From Flavobacterium lacus (GTDB lineage Bacteria; Bacteroidota; Bacteroidia; Flavobacteriales; Flavobacteriaceae): 64,000 bases of DNA. The notes under the pieces are model-generated. The model was not told the DNA's origin, did no database searches, and worked only from the letters and a program-made list of their open reading frames with translations. Each line of letters begins with the position of its first letter. Position 1 is the stretch's first letter. Below, piece after piece: positions 53,266-62,500 of the stretch. The position numbers and the translations under genes were made by a program. Where the stretch lies: positions 1-64,000 of the forward strand of contig NZ_QLSV01000003.1 in assembly GCF_003268815.1 (NCBI RefSeq). Direction: 5' to 3'.

Positions 53266-53299
53266 CAAATATACAGTAAATCGAGAAATTTTAAACAAA
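53266..53299 (-). promoter_or_regulatory. Promoter of the suf operon
   Basis: On the minus strand TTTG (53299-53296), a 22-bp spacer and TATATTTG (53273-53266) match the Bacteroidota -33/-7 pattern. The start codon of sufA lies about 31 bp downstream. Confidence 0.6.
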
Positions 53300-53408
53300 T
53301 TCTAACATTTTTATAACGAATAAATGGATAGAAAATAGTTATAATAAGCTCTCAAAAAGATAAGTTTTTAGTAATTTGCAAAAAATTTATAGCAATAACA
53401 TTACATTT

Positions 53409-54275
53409 ATGAAACTTTACCCCATTCAAGCCGGAAACTTTAAACTAGACGGCGGTGCCATGTTTGGCGTGGTGCCCAAAACCATTTGGAACCGAACAAA
53501 TCCAGCCGACGAAAACAACCTCATCGATATTGCCGCTCGTTGTTTGTTGATGGAAGATGGAAATCGATTAACTTTGATTGATACCGGAATGGGTAACAAA
53601 CAATCCGATAAATTTTTTGGATATTATTCGCTTTGGGGCGAACATTCGTTAGATAAGTCATTGGCAAAATATGGGTTTCATCGTGATGATGTAACCGATG
53701 TTTTTATGACTCACCTTCATTTTGATCATTGCGGTGGAAGCGTCAATTGGAATAAGGATAAAACCGGATACGAAGTCGCTTTTAAAAATGCAAAATTCTG
53801 GACGAATGAGAATCATTGGGAATGGGCAACCAAACCTAATTCACGAGAAAAAGCTTCTTTTTTGCATGAAAATATCATTCCGATGCAGGAAAGTGGTCAG
53901 TTGAATTTCATCAAAAGACCAAATAGTGATTTTGGCTTTTCGGAAGAACTGAATTTCGGAATTTTTTATGCGGATGGTCATACTGAAAAACAAATGCTTC
54001 CACACATCCAATACCAAGATAAAACCATTGTTTTTTGTGCAGATTTATTGGCTACGGCAGGACATATTCCCATTCCTTATGTGATGGGATATGATACCCG
54101 ACCGCTTTTAACCTTAGATGAAAAAGCCAAATTTATGAATGCCGCAGCGGAAAACAATTACTATTTATTTTTAGAACACGATGCTCACAATGAAATCATC
54201 ACCGTTGAAAAAACCGAAAAAGGGGTTCGATTGAAAGAGGTGTTTTTATGTGAAGATATCTTAAGTTCGTGTTAA
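53409..54275 (+). CDS. Metallo-beta-lactamase-fold hydrolase
   Basis: A 288-residue cytoplasmic protein with the zinc site HLHFDH (H102, H104, D106, H107), followed by a later Asp and His (ADGHTEKQ and FCADLLATAGH) that complete the site. Relatives act as lactonases or other small ester/thioester hydrolases. I start at ATG 53409; the TTG frame to 53376 adds 11 residues that look like leader. Confidence 0.88.
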   Translation: MKLYPIQAGNFKLDGGAMFGVVPKTIWNRTNPADENNLIDIAARCLLMEDGNRLTLIDTGMGNKQSDKFFGYYSLWGEHSLDKSLAKYGFHRDDVTDVFMTHLHFDHCGGSVNWNKDKTGYEVAFKNAKFWTNENHWEWATKPNSREKASFLHENIIPMQESGQLNFIKRPNSDFGFSEELNFGIFYADGHTEKQMLPHIQYQDKTIVFCADLLATAGHIPIPYVMGYDTRPLLTLDEKAKFMNAAAENNYYLFLEHDAHNEIITVEKTEKGVRLKEVFLCEDILSSC

Positions 54276-54326
54276 TCATCTGTAGAAAAATTTAAAATCA
54301 GTTATTTTTACCTCAAATTTTAATTT

Positions 54327-55946
54327 ATGAACGCAATAAAATCAATCGTTTTTTTAGGATTATCGTCTTTATTTTTAGTTGGATGTAGTGCTTCAAAATC
54401 ATCCTTTACCAATTTAAAACCACTTACTTCTGAAACTGTTCCACTTAAAAATGCTAAAATTTCTGATACAGAATTGTTGCGATGGAGTCATTTAGATTTG
54501 ATTAAAGACACGATTCCAGGAATGAGTGTGGATCGTGCATATGAAGAACTATTAAAAGGAAAAAAAGGTCAGAGAGTAATTGTTGCCGTAATTGATAGTG
54601 GCACCGATATTGAGCACGAAGATCTAAAAGGTCGGATTTGGACCAACGCAAAGGAAATTCCCGGAAACGGAATTGACGATGACAATAACGGTTATATTGA
54701 CGACATTCACGGATGGAATTTTTTGGGCGATGTAGTTAATGAAACATTAGAAATGACTCGTATCGTAAGAAAAGGCGATGATGGTTCTGAAACCTTTAAA
54801 AAAGCTAAGAAAAAATTAGACGAAAAGAAAAACGAAGCGTTGATGAACAAACAACAAATCGATTTTATTCTAGCGGCTGACAAAGGAATTTTAGAACATT
54901 TGAAAAAAGAAGATTATACGTTACAAGATGTAAAATCCATCCTAACCACTAATCCAACGCTGGGGAATTATAAAATGGCGATGATGCAATTTTTAGCCAA
55001 TTCTTCCCGCGAAGAGTTTATGAAAGGTGTAAAAGAATATGGCGAACACATTTATGATCAATTGAATTATAATTTGAATACAGAATACGACGGACGAAAA
55101 ATTTTAGGTGACAACTATGAAGATTTCTCCACCAAATTCTACGGAAACAACCAAGTTTGGGGTCCGGATAAAAAACATGCGTTACACGGAACACACGTTG
55201 CCGGAATTATTGCTCAAGTGAGAGGAAATAATTTAGGTGGTGATGGTGTGGCAACCAATGTAGAAATCATGGCTATTCGTGCCGTTCCAAACGGAGATGA
55301 ATACGACAAAGACATCGCTCTTGCCATCCGATATGCAGCAGATAATGGTGCTAAAGTAATCAACGGAAGTTTTGGAAAAGGATTCTCTCCTCAAAAAGAA
55401 TGGGTTCACGAAGCCATTCAATATGCGGCAAGTAAAGATGTTTTGTTCGTTCACGCAGCCGGAAATGACGGCGAAGATTTAAACATGGTTGAAAGCTATC
55501 CAAATGACCGTGTAGGCGATAACGAAATTGCCGATAACTTCATCAAAATTGGTGCTTTAAACTTTTATTACGGTTCCAAAACGGTTGCTGATTTTTCAAA
55601 TTATGGTAAAACCGATGTGGATGTTTTTGCCCCTGGTGTAAAAATTTATGCTACCGTTCCTGATAACAAATACGAACACCAACAAGGAACGTCAATGGCA
55701 TCGCCAAATGCAGCTGGAGTTGCGGCTTTAATTCGTTCGTATTATCCAACGTTAACCGCTCCGCAAGTGAAACAAATTTTGAAAGAAAGCGGTGTTGCAA
55801 TCAACAAAACAGTGGTTATTGCCGGTGATGCTTCCAACAAATTGCCGTTTGCTGAACTATCCACTTCCGGAAAAATTGTCAATGCGTATAATGCGTTGTT
55901 GATGGCGGATAAAATAGCAAAATCATCAGGAAACGTTTCAAAATAA
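54327..55946 (+). CDS. Subtilisin-like (S8) lipoprotein protease with large insertion
   Basis: The 539-residue product is a lipoprotein (VGC, Cys 20). Catalytic residues are D90 (AVIDSGTDIEHEDL), H287 (HALHGTHVAGI), oxyanion Asn N380 (HAAGND) and S456 (QGTSMASPNAAG). D and H are about 197 residues apart, where subtilisins have about 35; the insert (about 130-280) is helical and Lys-rich (GSETFKKAKKKLDEKKNE). There is no T9SS sorting domain. It probably acts at the inner face of the outer membrane or on the surface. It lies 18 nt before the aminopeptidase gene, probably co-transcribed. Confidence 0.92.
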   Translation: MNAIKSIVFLGLSSLFLVGCSASKSSFTNLKPLTSETVPLKNAKISDTELLRWSHLDLIKDTIPGMSVDRAYEELLKGKKGQRVIVAVIDSGTDIEHEDLKGRIWTNAKEIPGNGIDDDNNGYIDDIHGWNFLGDVVNETLEMTRIVRKGDDGSETFKKAKKKLDEKKNEALMNKQQIDFILAADKGILEHLKKEDYTLQDVKSILTTNPTLGNYKMAMMQFLANSSREEFMKGVKEYGEHIYDQLNYNLNTEYDGRKILGDNYEDFSTKFYGNNQVWGPDKKHALHGTHVAGIIAQVRGNNLGGDGVATNVEIMAIRAVPNGDEYDKDIALAIRYAADNGAKVINGSFGKGFSPQKEWVHEAIQYAASKDVLFVHAAGNDGEDLNMVESYPNDRVGDNEIADNFIKIGALNFYYGSKTVADFSNYGKTDVDVFAPGVKIYATVPDNKYEHQQGTSMASPNAAGVAALIRSYYPTLTAPQVKQILKESGVAINKTVVIAGDASNKLPFAELSTSGKIVNAYNALLMADKIAKSSGNVSK

Positions 55947-55964
55947 ATTCTTAAATCTATTGTT

Positions 55965-57851
55965 ATGAGAAAGGCTTCTTTACTCCTTTTTGTTGTTTTT
56001 TCTAATTTACTTTCCGCCCAAAACAACGCAAATCCAGGCTATTGGCAACAACAAGCCTATTATAAAATGGATTTCTTTATGGATGTGAAAACCTTTCAAT
56101 ACAAAGGAACGCAGGAGTTAGAATATACCAATAATTCACCTGACACGCTACGCAAAGTGTTTTATCATTTGTATTTTAATGCATTTCAGCCGGGAAGCGA
56201 AATGGATATTCGGCTACAAACGATTACCGATCCCGATAAACGAATGGTAAAAAGTTTTAAAGTAGGCGACAAAGAAGTCAAAGAAAGTAGAATTTCTACT
56301 TTAAAACCTGATCAAATTGGTTATTTAAAAATCAATAATTTTAAACAAGACGGACAAGTTGCTTCGACAAAAGTAGTGGGCACCATTTTAGAAGTTACGT
56401 TAGTAAAACCAATTCTCCCTAAATCAAAATCAACTTTTACATTAGATTTTGACGGACAAGTACCGGAGCAAGTGCGTCGTTCGGGAAGAAATAGTGCTGA
56501 AGGAGTTGCTCTTTCGATGACGCAATGGTATCCGAAAATGTGTGAATTTGACTTTGAAGGATGGCATGCTGATCCTTATATTGGTAGAGAATTTCACGGT
56601 GTTTGGGGAAATTATGACGTAAAAATTACAATTGATAAAAACTACACGATTGGTGCTTCGGGCTATTTGCAAAACAAAAACGAAATTGGTCACGGCTATC
56701 AAGACGAAGGTGTAGAAGTTAAACATCCTCGAAAAACCAAAAACCTAACGTGGCATTTCGTAGCTCCAATGGTACACGATTTTGCTTGGGGTGCAGATGA
56801 CGAATATATTCACGATAAAATTATGGGTGAAAACGGTGTCGAGCTTCATTTCTTATACAAAAATGATAAAGAAATCCTCGAAAACTGGAAAGCGTTACAA
56901 CCCAAAACAGCAGAATTACTCAGTTTTTTTAATAAAACAATTGGTGTTTATCCGTACAAACAATATTCAGTCATTCAAGGTGGAGATGGCGGAATGGAAT
57001 ATGCCATGTGTACGCTAATCACCGGAAAACGTTCATTAGGCAGTTTGGTGGGCGTTACCGCTCACGAATTGGCACACACGTGGTTTCAACACGTTTTGGC
57101 AACCAATGAAAGTAAACACGAATGGATGGACGAAGGATTTACTTCTTTCATTTCCGACATGGCGATGACCCAAGTTATGCCGCCTAAAAACAAAAAAGAA
57201 GATGATAACCCATTTCAAAGTGCGTATAACAACTATTTCTATATGGTGAGCACCGGTCGTGAGCAACCGCAATCTACGCATGCTGATCGGTATGATGAAA
57301 ATATGGTTTACGGAATTTCCTCTTATAGCAAAGGAACGGTTTTCCTGACCCAATTGGCGTATGTGATTGGCATGGAGAATATGTTTAAAACCTTAAAACG
57401 CTATTACCATGATTATCAATTTACGCATCCAACGCCCAATGATTTTAAACGTTCGGCCGAACGCGTTTCAGGAGCGGTTTTGGATTGGTATCTGGTGGAT
57501 TGGACGCAAACCACCAACACCATTGATTACAGCATAAAAAACATCGACGATAGCGGAAAAGTCACCTTAGAACGCATCGGAAGAATGCCTATGCCGTTGG
57601 ATATTTTGGTAGCCTATGAAGACGGCACCGTTGAAAGTTTTTACATTCCCAACCCATTGATGCGATGGGAAAAAGAAAACCCGTATCCGCAAGTAAAACG
57701 AACCGTTTTAAAAGGCTGGGATTGGGCGTATCCAACGTATGAATTGCCACTTTCACAGGAAAAATCAAAAATTAAATCGGTGGTGATTGACCCGAGTGGT
57801 TTAATGGCCGATGTGAATCAAGAGAACAATAGTTATCCTAAAACGAAATAA
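55965..57851 (+). CDS. Secreted M1-family zinc aminopeptidase
   Basis: The 628-residue protein has a signal peptide (MRKASLLLFVVFSNLLSAQ), an N-terminal beta domain, and the M1 catalytic domain with GGMEYAM (342-348, the GAMEN-type substrate motif), HELAH (367-371) and the third zinc ligand E390 in HEWMDEGF. It probably trims peptides in the periplasm, perhaps with the preceding protease. A terminator follows. Confidence 0.93.
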   Translation: MRKASLLLFVVFSNLLSAQNNANPGYWQQQAYYKMDFFMDVKTFQYKGTQELEYTNNSPDTLRKVFYHLYFNAFQPGSEMDIRLQTITDPDKRMVKSFKVGDKEVKESRISTLKPDQIGYLKINNFKQDGQVASTKVVGTILEVTLVKPILPKSKSTFTLDFDGQVPEQVRRSGRNSAEGVALSMTQWYPKMCEFDFEGWHADPYIGREFHGVWGNYDVKITIDKNYTIGASGYLQNKNEIGHGYQDEGVEVKHPRKTKNLTWHFVAPMVHDFAWGADDEYIHDKIMGENGVELHFLYKNDKEILENWKALQPKTAELLSFFNKTIGVYPYKQYSVIQGGDGGMEYAMCTLITGKRSLGSLVGVTAHELAHTWFQHVLATNESKHEWMDEGFTSFISDMAMTQVMPPKNKKEDDNPFQSAYNNYFYMVSTGREQPQSTHADRYDENMVYGISSYSKGTVFLTQLAYVIGMENMFKTLKRYYHDYQFTHPTPNDFKRSAERVSGAVLDWYLVDWTQTTNTIDYSIKNIDDSGKVTLERIGRMPMPLDILVAYEDGTVESFYIPNPLMRWEKENPYPQVKRTVLKGWDWAYPTYELPLSQEKSKIKSVVIDPSGLMADVNQENNSYPKTK

Positions 57852-57857
57852 AGAGAG

Positions 57858-57885
57858 AATCCGGACGATGAGTTCGGATTTTTTT
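57858..57885 (+). terminator. Intrinsic terminator after the aminopeptidase gene
   Basis: The arms at 57858-57866 and 57872-57880 pair over 9 bp with one G-U pair, around a 5-nt loop, and are followed by a T tract. Confidence 0.8.
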
Positions 57886-57923
57886 GTTTGAAAAACAATA
57901 CTTATTCACTCAAAACCTTTTTG

Positions 57924-57931
57924 TACTTTTG
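57924..57931 (+). promoter_or_regulatory. Candidate -7 box of rnpA, implying a nearly leaderless transcript
   Basis: TACTTTTG fits TAnnTTTG. It ends 4 bp before the rnpA ATG at 57936, so transcription would start at or next to the start codon. Confidence 0.4.
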
Positions 57932-57935
57932 CCGC

Positions 57936-58310
57936 ATGACCTTCACCTATCCCAAAAACGAAAAACTAAAAAGCCAAAAGCAGATTGATTTGCTGTTTTC
58001 GGAGGGGAAATCGGTTTCCAAATATCCGTTGCGGTTGGTTTTTGCTCCGGTGGAATTGGAGAAAGACGAGAAAATTAAGTTTGGAGTTTCGGTTTCTAAG
58101 AAATATTTCAAAAAAGCTGTCGATCGCAATTACTACAAACGGTTGCTTCGCGAATGTTATCGGTTGAATAAAAAAATCTTATTAGACAACTTCGATAAAC
58201 CGTATGCAATGATGTTTTTTTACCAAAGCAAAGAAGCCATGACTTTTGCCGAAATGAATGAAAAAACGATTCAACTTTTTGAAAAGTTTATCAAGGAAAT
58301 TCAGTCGTAA
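57936..58310 (+). CDS. rnpA: Ribonuclease P protein component
   Basis: RnpA binds the RNase P RNA that matures tRNA 5' ends. The 124-residue protein has the conserved RNR-type region KAVDRNYYKRLLRECYR and the N-terminal FTYPKNEKLKSQKQIDLLF. I start at ATG 57936; the longer frame from TTG 57888 adds 16 residues that cross the terminator and promoter sequences. rpmH is not adjacent. Confidence 0.95.
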   Translation: MTFTYPKNEKLKSQKQIDLLFSEGKSVSKYPLRLVFAPVELEKDEKIKFGVSVSKKYFKKAVDRNYYKRLLRECYRLNKKILLDNFDKPYAMMFFYQSKEAMTFAEMNEKTIQLFEKFIKEIQS

Positions 58311-58376
58311 AAATTGGTTCAATTGTTGTTGTACGTTTTTTGATAAATTTTCGTTTTAATTCTAAATCAATCCTTT

Positions 58377-59186
58377 ATGAAATTAGCTGTAGCCTTTCTC
58401 TCGCTGTTGGTATTTCCGTTGATGTGTGGCGGAAATCCTGATACTACCGAATATACCACCGAAGTAATGGAAGAAGCTGCTCCGGCAATGATAGACGACA
58501 AAGCCGTTTCAGGAAATTTTGAAGCCCAAACTGAACAAAAAATCATCAAAGAAAGTAATCTTCGCTATGAGACGCAAGATTTAGAGGCTACGTATCAGCA
58601 AATTATCTCTTCTGCTAAGAAAAATAAAGCCTATGTGCAGAGCGACACAGAAGGAAAAGATTATAATTCACTTTACCGAACGATTACGATTCGCATACCA
58701 AACGCCAATTTTGATACCTTTTTGGCTGATGTGGGAAAAGGTGTAGCCTATTTTGATCGAAAAGAAATTTCTGCCAAAGACGTTACTGCCGAATTCATTG
58801 ATATTGAAGCTAGACTGAAAGCCAAGAAAACATTGGAAGAACGCTATCTTCAATTATTAACTAAAGCCACCAAAGTTTCTGAAATACTAGAAATTGAAAA
58901 AGAATTATCAACCATTCGTGAAGAAATTGAAGCCAAAGAAGGACAATTAAAGTACTTGCAAAACCGGGTTTCGTTGAGCACTGTCACCATCGAATTCTAC
59001 AAAAAAGTAGCCAATGAAGACAATGCAACGGTTTCGTATGGTACTAAAATGTGGAACGCCATCAAATCCGGTTGGAACGGAATTTCGAGTTTCTTTATCG
59101 GATTGCTTCATATTTGGCCATTTATTCTTATTTTAGTGGCTGTTATTTTATTCATTAGAAAAAAACTGAGCAAGAAAAATGTATAA
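58377..59186 (+). CDS. DUF4349-type membrane lipoprotein
   Basis: A 269-residue protein with an N-terminal signal that may end in a lipidated Cys (PLMCGG, about residue 17), a DUF4349 domain (RYETQDLEATYQQIISSAKKN, TITIRIPNANFDTFL, ARLKAKKTLEERYLQLLTKA), a heptad-like coiled-coil region (EILEIEKELSTIREEIEAKEGQL), and a C-terminal membrane helix (IWPFILILVAVILFI). Role unknown; envelope location is likely. It overlaps the S41 gene by 8 nt. Confidence 0.85.
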   Translation: MKLAVAFLSLLVFPLMCGGNPDTTEYTTEVMEEAAPAMIDDKAVSGNFEAQTEQKIIKESNLRYETQDLEATYQQIISSAKKNKAYVQSDTEGKDYNSLYRTITIRIPNANFDTFLADVGKGVAYFDRKEISAKDVTAEFIDIEARLKAKKTLEERYLQLLTKATKVSEILEIEKELSTIREEIEAKEGQLKYLQNRVSLSTVTIEFYKKVANEDNATVSYGTKMWNAIKSGWNGISSFFIGLLHIWPFILILVAVILFIRKKLSKKNV

Positions 59187-60828
59187 TACCCGATTTAAAA
59201 AATTCAAAAAACGCTATATCATTCCCGTAATTTTAAGTGGATTTATTTTTGTTGGTAGTAGTTTCAGAGAAGACTTTTTTGAAATTGCCAAGCAAATTGA
59301 AATCTTCACTAATTTGTTTAAAACCGTGAACATGAACTATGTTGACGAAACCAATCCGGGTGAAATGATGGATAAAGCCATCAAGAGTATGTTGGCCGAT
59401 TTAGATCCGTACACCAACTATTTTAACGAAGGTGATGTGGTGAAATTCAAAATCAACAATACGGGTGAATATACAGGAATTGGTGCCCTAATTACCCGAA
59501 AAGAAGGCAAAATTATTATTAAAGAACCTTATAAAGACTATCCGGCAGATAAAGCAGGGCTGAAAGCCGGCGACGAGATTTTTCAAATTGGCGATGTTAA
59601 TTTAAAAGACTACAAAGAAGATGCTTCAGCTTTGATGCGAGGTGTCAAAAACACCAAGGTTGAAGTGAAGTTCATCCGTCAAGGAAAAACACAAAATGCC
59701 ACCATTGTCTTAGACGAAGTGGAAGTGAAAGCCGTTCCGTTTTATGGAAAAGTAGATGACAAAACTGGTTATATTGTGCTTTCGCAATTCAACCGAAAAG
59801 CTTCTTTTGAAACGCAAGCGGCTTTACTGGATTTAAAAACGCAAGGAGCCGAACGCATCATTTTAGATTTACGTGGAAACCCGGGAGGTTTGTTGAACGA
59901 AGCGGTGAATATTTGCAATCTTTTTGTACCAAAAGGCGAAGTGATTGTAACCACCAAATCAAAAATTGAAAAACACAATCAATCGTACAAAACCACGCGG
60001 GAACCCATTGATTTAGATATTCCGGTCGTAGTTTTGGTAGATGGAAAAAGTGCCTCTGCCAGCGAAATTGTAGCCGGAGCTTTGCAAGATTTAGACCGTG
60101 CCATTGTGGTCGGGAGTCGAAGCTTTGGGAAAGGTTTGGTACAGCGACCGTTGGATTTGACGTATGGAACGCAAGTAAAAGTTACGATTTCTCGCTATTA
60201 TACGCCTTCCGGCAGATGTATTCAGGCATTGGATTATTCCAAAAAAGATGTTAACGGAAAAGCAATTAAAACAGATGCGAAAAACTTTAATGCTTTTAAA
60301 ACCAAAAAAGGAAGAACGGTTTATGATGGTGGTGGAATTCAGCCGGATGTGGAATTGGAAGAAACTAAATTGAGTTCCATAGCCGAAGCTCTTCAACGAA
60401 ATGATGCGGTTTTTAATTATGCTACGGTTTATTTTTATAAAAATCCAAATTTAGGCACAAAGATTCCAACCATTTCCGAAGCCGATTTTAATGATTTTAA
60501 AGCGTTTTTAAAGAAAGAAAACTTTTCGTTTGATACCGACACTGAAAAACAATTGAAAAAGACAATAGAAGCTGCTCAAGTTGAAAAAATTGACGAAAAC
60601 ATCAAAACCGAATACCAAAATTTAATGACTGCGTTACGAAAAAGTGAAGATATCCAGTTGAATAAAAATCAATCTGAAATTAAAGAATTGCTATTGGACG
60701 AATTGATAAAACGCTATCAATATAAAGAAGGACTTTATCAATACTACATTCAAAACAATTCTGAAGTTAAAAAAGCAACTTCCATTTTAGCTAATGCTTC
60801 CGAATACAATAAAATTCTTTTAAAATGA
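59179..60828 (+). CDS. C-terminal processing protease (S41 family)
   Basis: The 549-residue protein has an N-terminal membrane anchor or signal (IIPVILSGFIFVGSSF), a PDZ domain (about 85-165, EYTGIGALITRKEG and GLKAGDEIFQIGD), and the S41 catalytic core with RGNPGGLL, the Ser in GKSASASE (S293) and Lys in SFGKGLVQ (K318). It clips other envelope proteins at their C-termini. It overlaps its neighbours on both sides (8 nt with DUF4349, ATGA with the OmpA gene), so this is a tightly coupled unit. Confidence 0.94.
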   Translation: MYNTRFKKFKKRYIIPVILSGFIFVGSSFREDFFEIAKQIEIFTNLFKTVNMNYVDETNPGEMMDKAIKSMLADLDPYTNYFNEGDVVKFKINNTGEYTGIGALITRKEGKIIIKEPYKDYPADKAGLKAGDEIFQIGDVNLKDYKEDASALMRGVKNTKVEVKFIRQGKTQNATIVLDEVEVKAVPFYGKVDDKTGYIVLSQFNRKASFETQAALLDLKTQGAERIILDLRGNPGGLLNEAVNICNLFVPKGEVIVTTKSKIEKHNQSYKTTREPIDLDIPVVVLVDGKSASASEIVAGALQDLDRAIVVGSRSFGKGLVQRPLDLTYGTQVKVTISRYYTPSGRCIQALDYSKKDVNGKAIKTDAKNFNAFKTKKGRTVYDGGGIQPDVELEETKLSSIAEALQRNDAVFNYATVYFYKNPNLGTKIPTISEADFNDFKAFLKKENFSFDTDTEKQLKKTIEAAQVEKIDENIKTEYQNLMTALRKSEDIQLNKNQSEIKELLLDELIKRYQYKEGLYQYYIQNNSEVKKATSILANASEYNKILLK

Positions 60829-61649
60829 TAAAAAAACGGGTTTTAGTCTTTTTGTTGCTAATGAATCTTGGTCTTTTTGCTCAAGAAGAAATCGTTCAGT
60901 CGATTTATTTTCAAACGAATAAATCAGATGTTGAAACAAAATACACAAACGAATTGCTTAGTTTTCTTCAAAAAACAGATAGCACTCGTGTAGAAAGCAT
61001 CGAAATTTTTGGCTATTGTGACGATGTGGGTAAAGACGATTATAACCGAAAATTATCGACCGAACGAGCCAATAAAGTCAAAGCCGAAATCACTAAAAGC
61101 GGCATCAAAAGCAAAATCATTGTAACGATTGAAGGAAAAGGCCGCATTTTGATTGATGATGATATTGACGAAAATCTTCCGGAAATTCGTTCCAAAAACC
61201 GGCGAGTAGATGTGGTGTTGAACATGAAACCGGAACCCGAAGAAGAAATTAAACTGCCCGGTGTTTATACCACATTTAACAAAGAGAATATTGTTGGGGA
61301 TCGCATTATGCTTTCGGACATGATTTTTGAAAGAGGAAGTAGTAAACTTTCCATTAAAAGTAAAAACCAGCTCGACAAAATTGCCCGTATGTTGTTGAAA
61401 AACAAAAATATTAACATCGAAGTGCAAGGTCATGTCTGCTGCACGCCGCCAAACCACAAAGAGGCAATTGACAAAGAAACCAAGAAACGAAAACTGTCGC
61501 ACAACCGTGCAGAAGCCGTTTACAAATACCTCGTCATAAAGAAAGTCCCTAAAACCAGAATGACTTTTAAAGGCTACGGAAACACGAAACCTTTGGGCAA
61601 AAGTCCGGAATTGGATAGACGGGTAGAGTTGGTGATTACGAAGGTGTAG
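60825..61649 (+). CDS. Secreted protein with two OmpA-like peptidoglycan-binding domains
   Basis: The 274-residue protein has a signal peptide (MIKKRVLVFLLLMNLGLFA) and two OmpA modules. The first (about 22-135) has EIFGYCDDVGKDDYNRKLSTER, the second (about 165-274) QGHVCCTPPNHKEA, RAEAVYKYLV and the end LDRRVELVI. The second module carries a short insert with CC before its motif. It may tether the protease unit to the wall or sense it. The start overlaps the S41 stop (ATGA). Confidence 0.88.
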   Translation: MIKKRVLVFLLLMNLGLFAQEEIVQSIYFQTNKSDVETKYTNELLSFLQKTDSTRVESIEIFGYCDDVGKDDYNRKLSTERANKVKAEITKSGIKSKIIVTIEGKGRILIDDDIDENLPEIRSKNRRVDVVLNMKPEPEEEIKLPGVYTTFNKENIVGDRIMLSDMIFERGSSKLSIKSKNQLDKIARMLLKNKNINIEVQGHVCCTPPNHKEAIDKETKKRKLSHNRAEAVYKYLVIKKVPKTRMTFKGYGNTKPLGKSPELDRRVELVITKV

Positions 61650-61731
61650 CAGTGTTTTCGCTTCATTTGAATGTGCTCAATGTCATTGTCCAAATAAATC
61701 TTCCTATTTTTATAAAGCTTATTTTAAAACA

Positions 61732-62169
61732 ATGAAAAAATCACTTTTTATATTAATTTTTATTTTTTGTGGATGTAAAGAAAAAATAAATAGGCATGAT
61801 AATAAACCTATGAATCACAGTTATGTAGAAGATTATAACGACAAGGATAAAATTGATGAACTTTGTAAAAGAGTTTTGCTAGAAGGAGATACTTTAGCTT
61901 TCAGAGAACTGAAATATATTTATTTGATTAGTGAACACTCCGAAGAATTCCTATACTTTTCAACTGTCATGGCAGAAAAATATAATTATGGTTCTGCATT
62001 CCAAACAAACTACGACATTTTAAAACTCTCTAATCAAAGTACGCAGAAAAAATTGGCTATTTATAATTTGCTAAAATCTTATGAGTTGGGAAATAAAAAT
62101 GATATCGAAAGAATAACTGAGATGTTCCCAAATGGAATACCTAAAGCTGTTGAATATTTTGATAAATAA
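61732..62169 (+). CDS. Hypothetical lipoprotein
   Basis: The 145-residue product has a short signal ending in a lipobox-like CGC (Cys 15), then a helical domain (LCKRVLLEGDTLAFRELKYIY ... YNLLKSYELGNKNDIERITE) like a small repeat of paired helices. I recognise no family. It may stand alone; an imperfect promoter (TTG at 61686, TATTTTTA at 61705) lies upstream. Confidence 0.68.
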   Translation: MKKSLFILIFIFCGCKEKINRHDNKPMNHSYVEDYNDKDKIDELCKRVLLEGDTLAFRELKYIYLISEHSEEFLYFSTVMAEKYNYGSAFQTNYDILKLSNQSTQKKLAIYNLLKSYELGNKNDIERITEMFPNGIPKAVEYFDK

Positions 62170-62200
62170 AGTAAATTTTCTTTTAAAAATCTAAATGATA

Positions 62201-62500
62201 TTACAGCTTTTCTATTTTATCAGGATTTTGATGCGTATTAAAAACCGCATTCAGAAAAACTGTTTTTGAAGGTTCATCCACAATAAAAAAAGCGATGTAA
62301 GGAAACTTTTTAAACGGTAAGTACCTGTAATTACTGTCGTGAAATTGATAGAAAGGATTTTTCTGAAGAGCTTTATATACTTTTTGATAATCATCTAAAA
62401 AAGCAAGAGCTACTTTTTTATTAGTTTTTTCGATATAATATTCTACAGCATTATCAATATTTTTCAACGCAATAGGAGAAACAATAATCTTATAAGCCAT
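62201..62500 (-). CDS. RelE/ParE-family toxin
   Basis: A 99-residue protein of the ParE/RelE fold: KIIVSPIALKNIDNAVEYYIEK, ALAFLDDYQKVYKALQKNP, and FPYIAFFIVDEPSKTVFLNAVFNT. The start overlaps the antitoxin gene by 11 nt, which is typical of such pairs. The target (gyrase or ribosomal mRNA) cannot be read from sequence. Basic C-terminal residues are few. Confidence 0.88.
   Translation of the reverse strand: MAYKIIVSPIALKNIDNAVEYYIEKTNKKVALAFLDDYQKVYKALQKNPFYQFHDSNYRYLPFKKFPYIAFFIVDEPSKTVFLNAVFNTHQNPDKIEKL

Noticed and set aside
57036..57353. 105-residue minus-strand frame inside the M1 aminopeptidase
   Set aside because: It runs antisense across the HELAH region of a well supported gene.
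61053..61502. 149-residue minus-strand frame within the double OmpA gene
   Set aside because: It overlaps a gene with strong motifs; the His/Phe-rich composition is typical of antisense frames of this codon bias.
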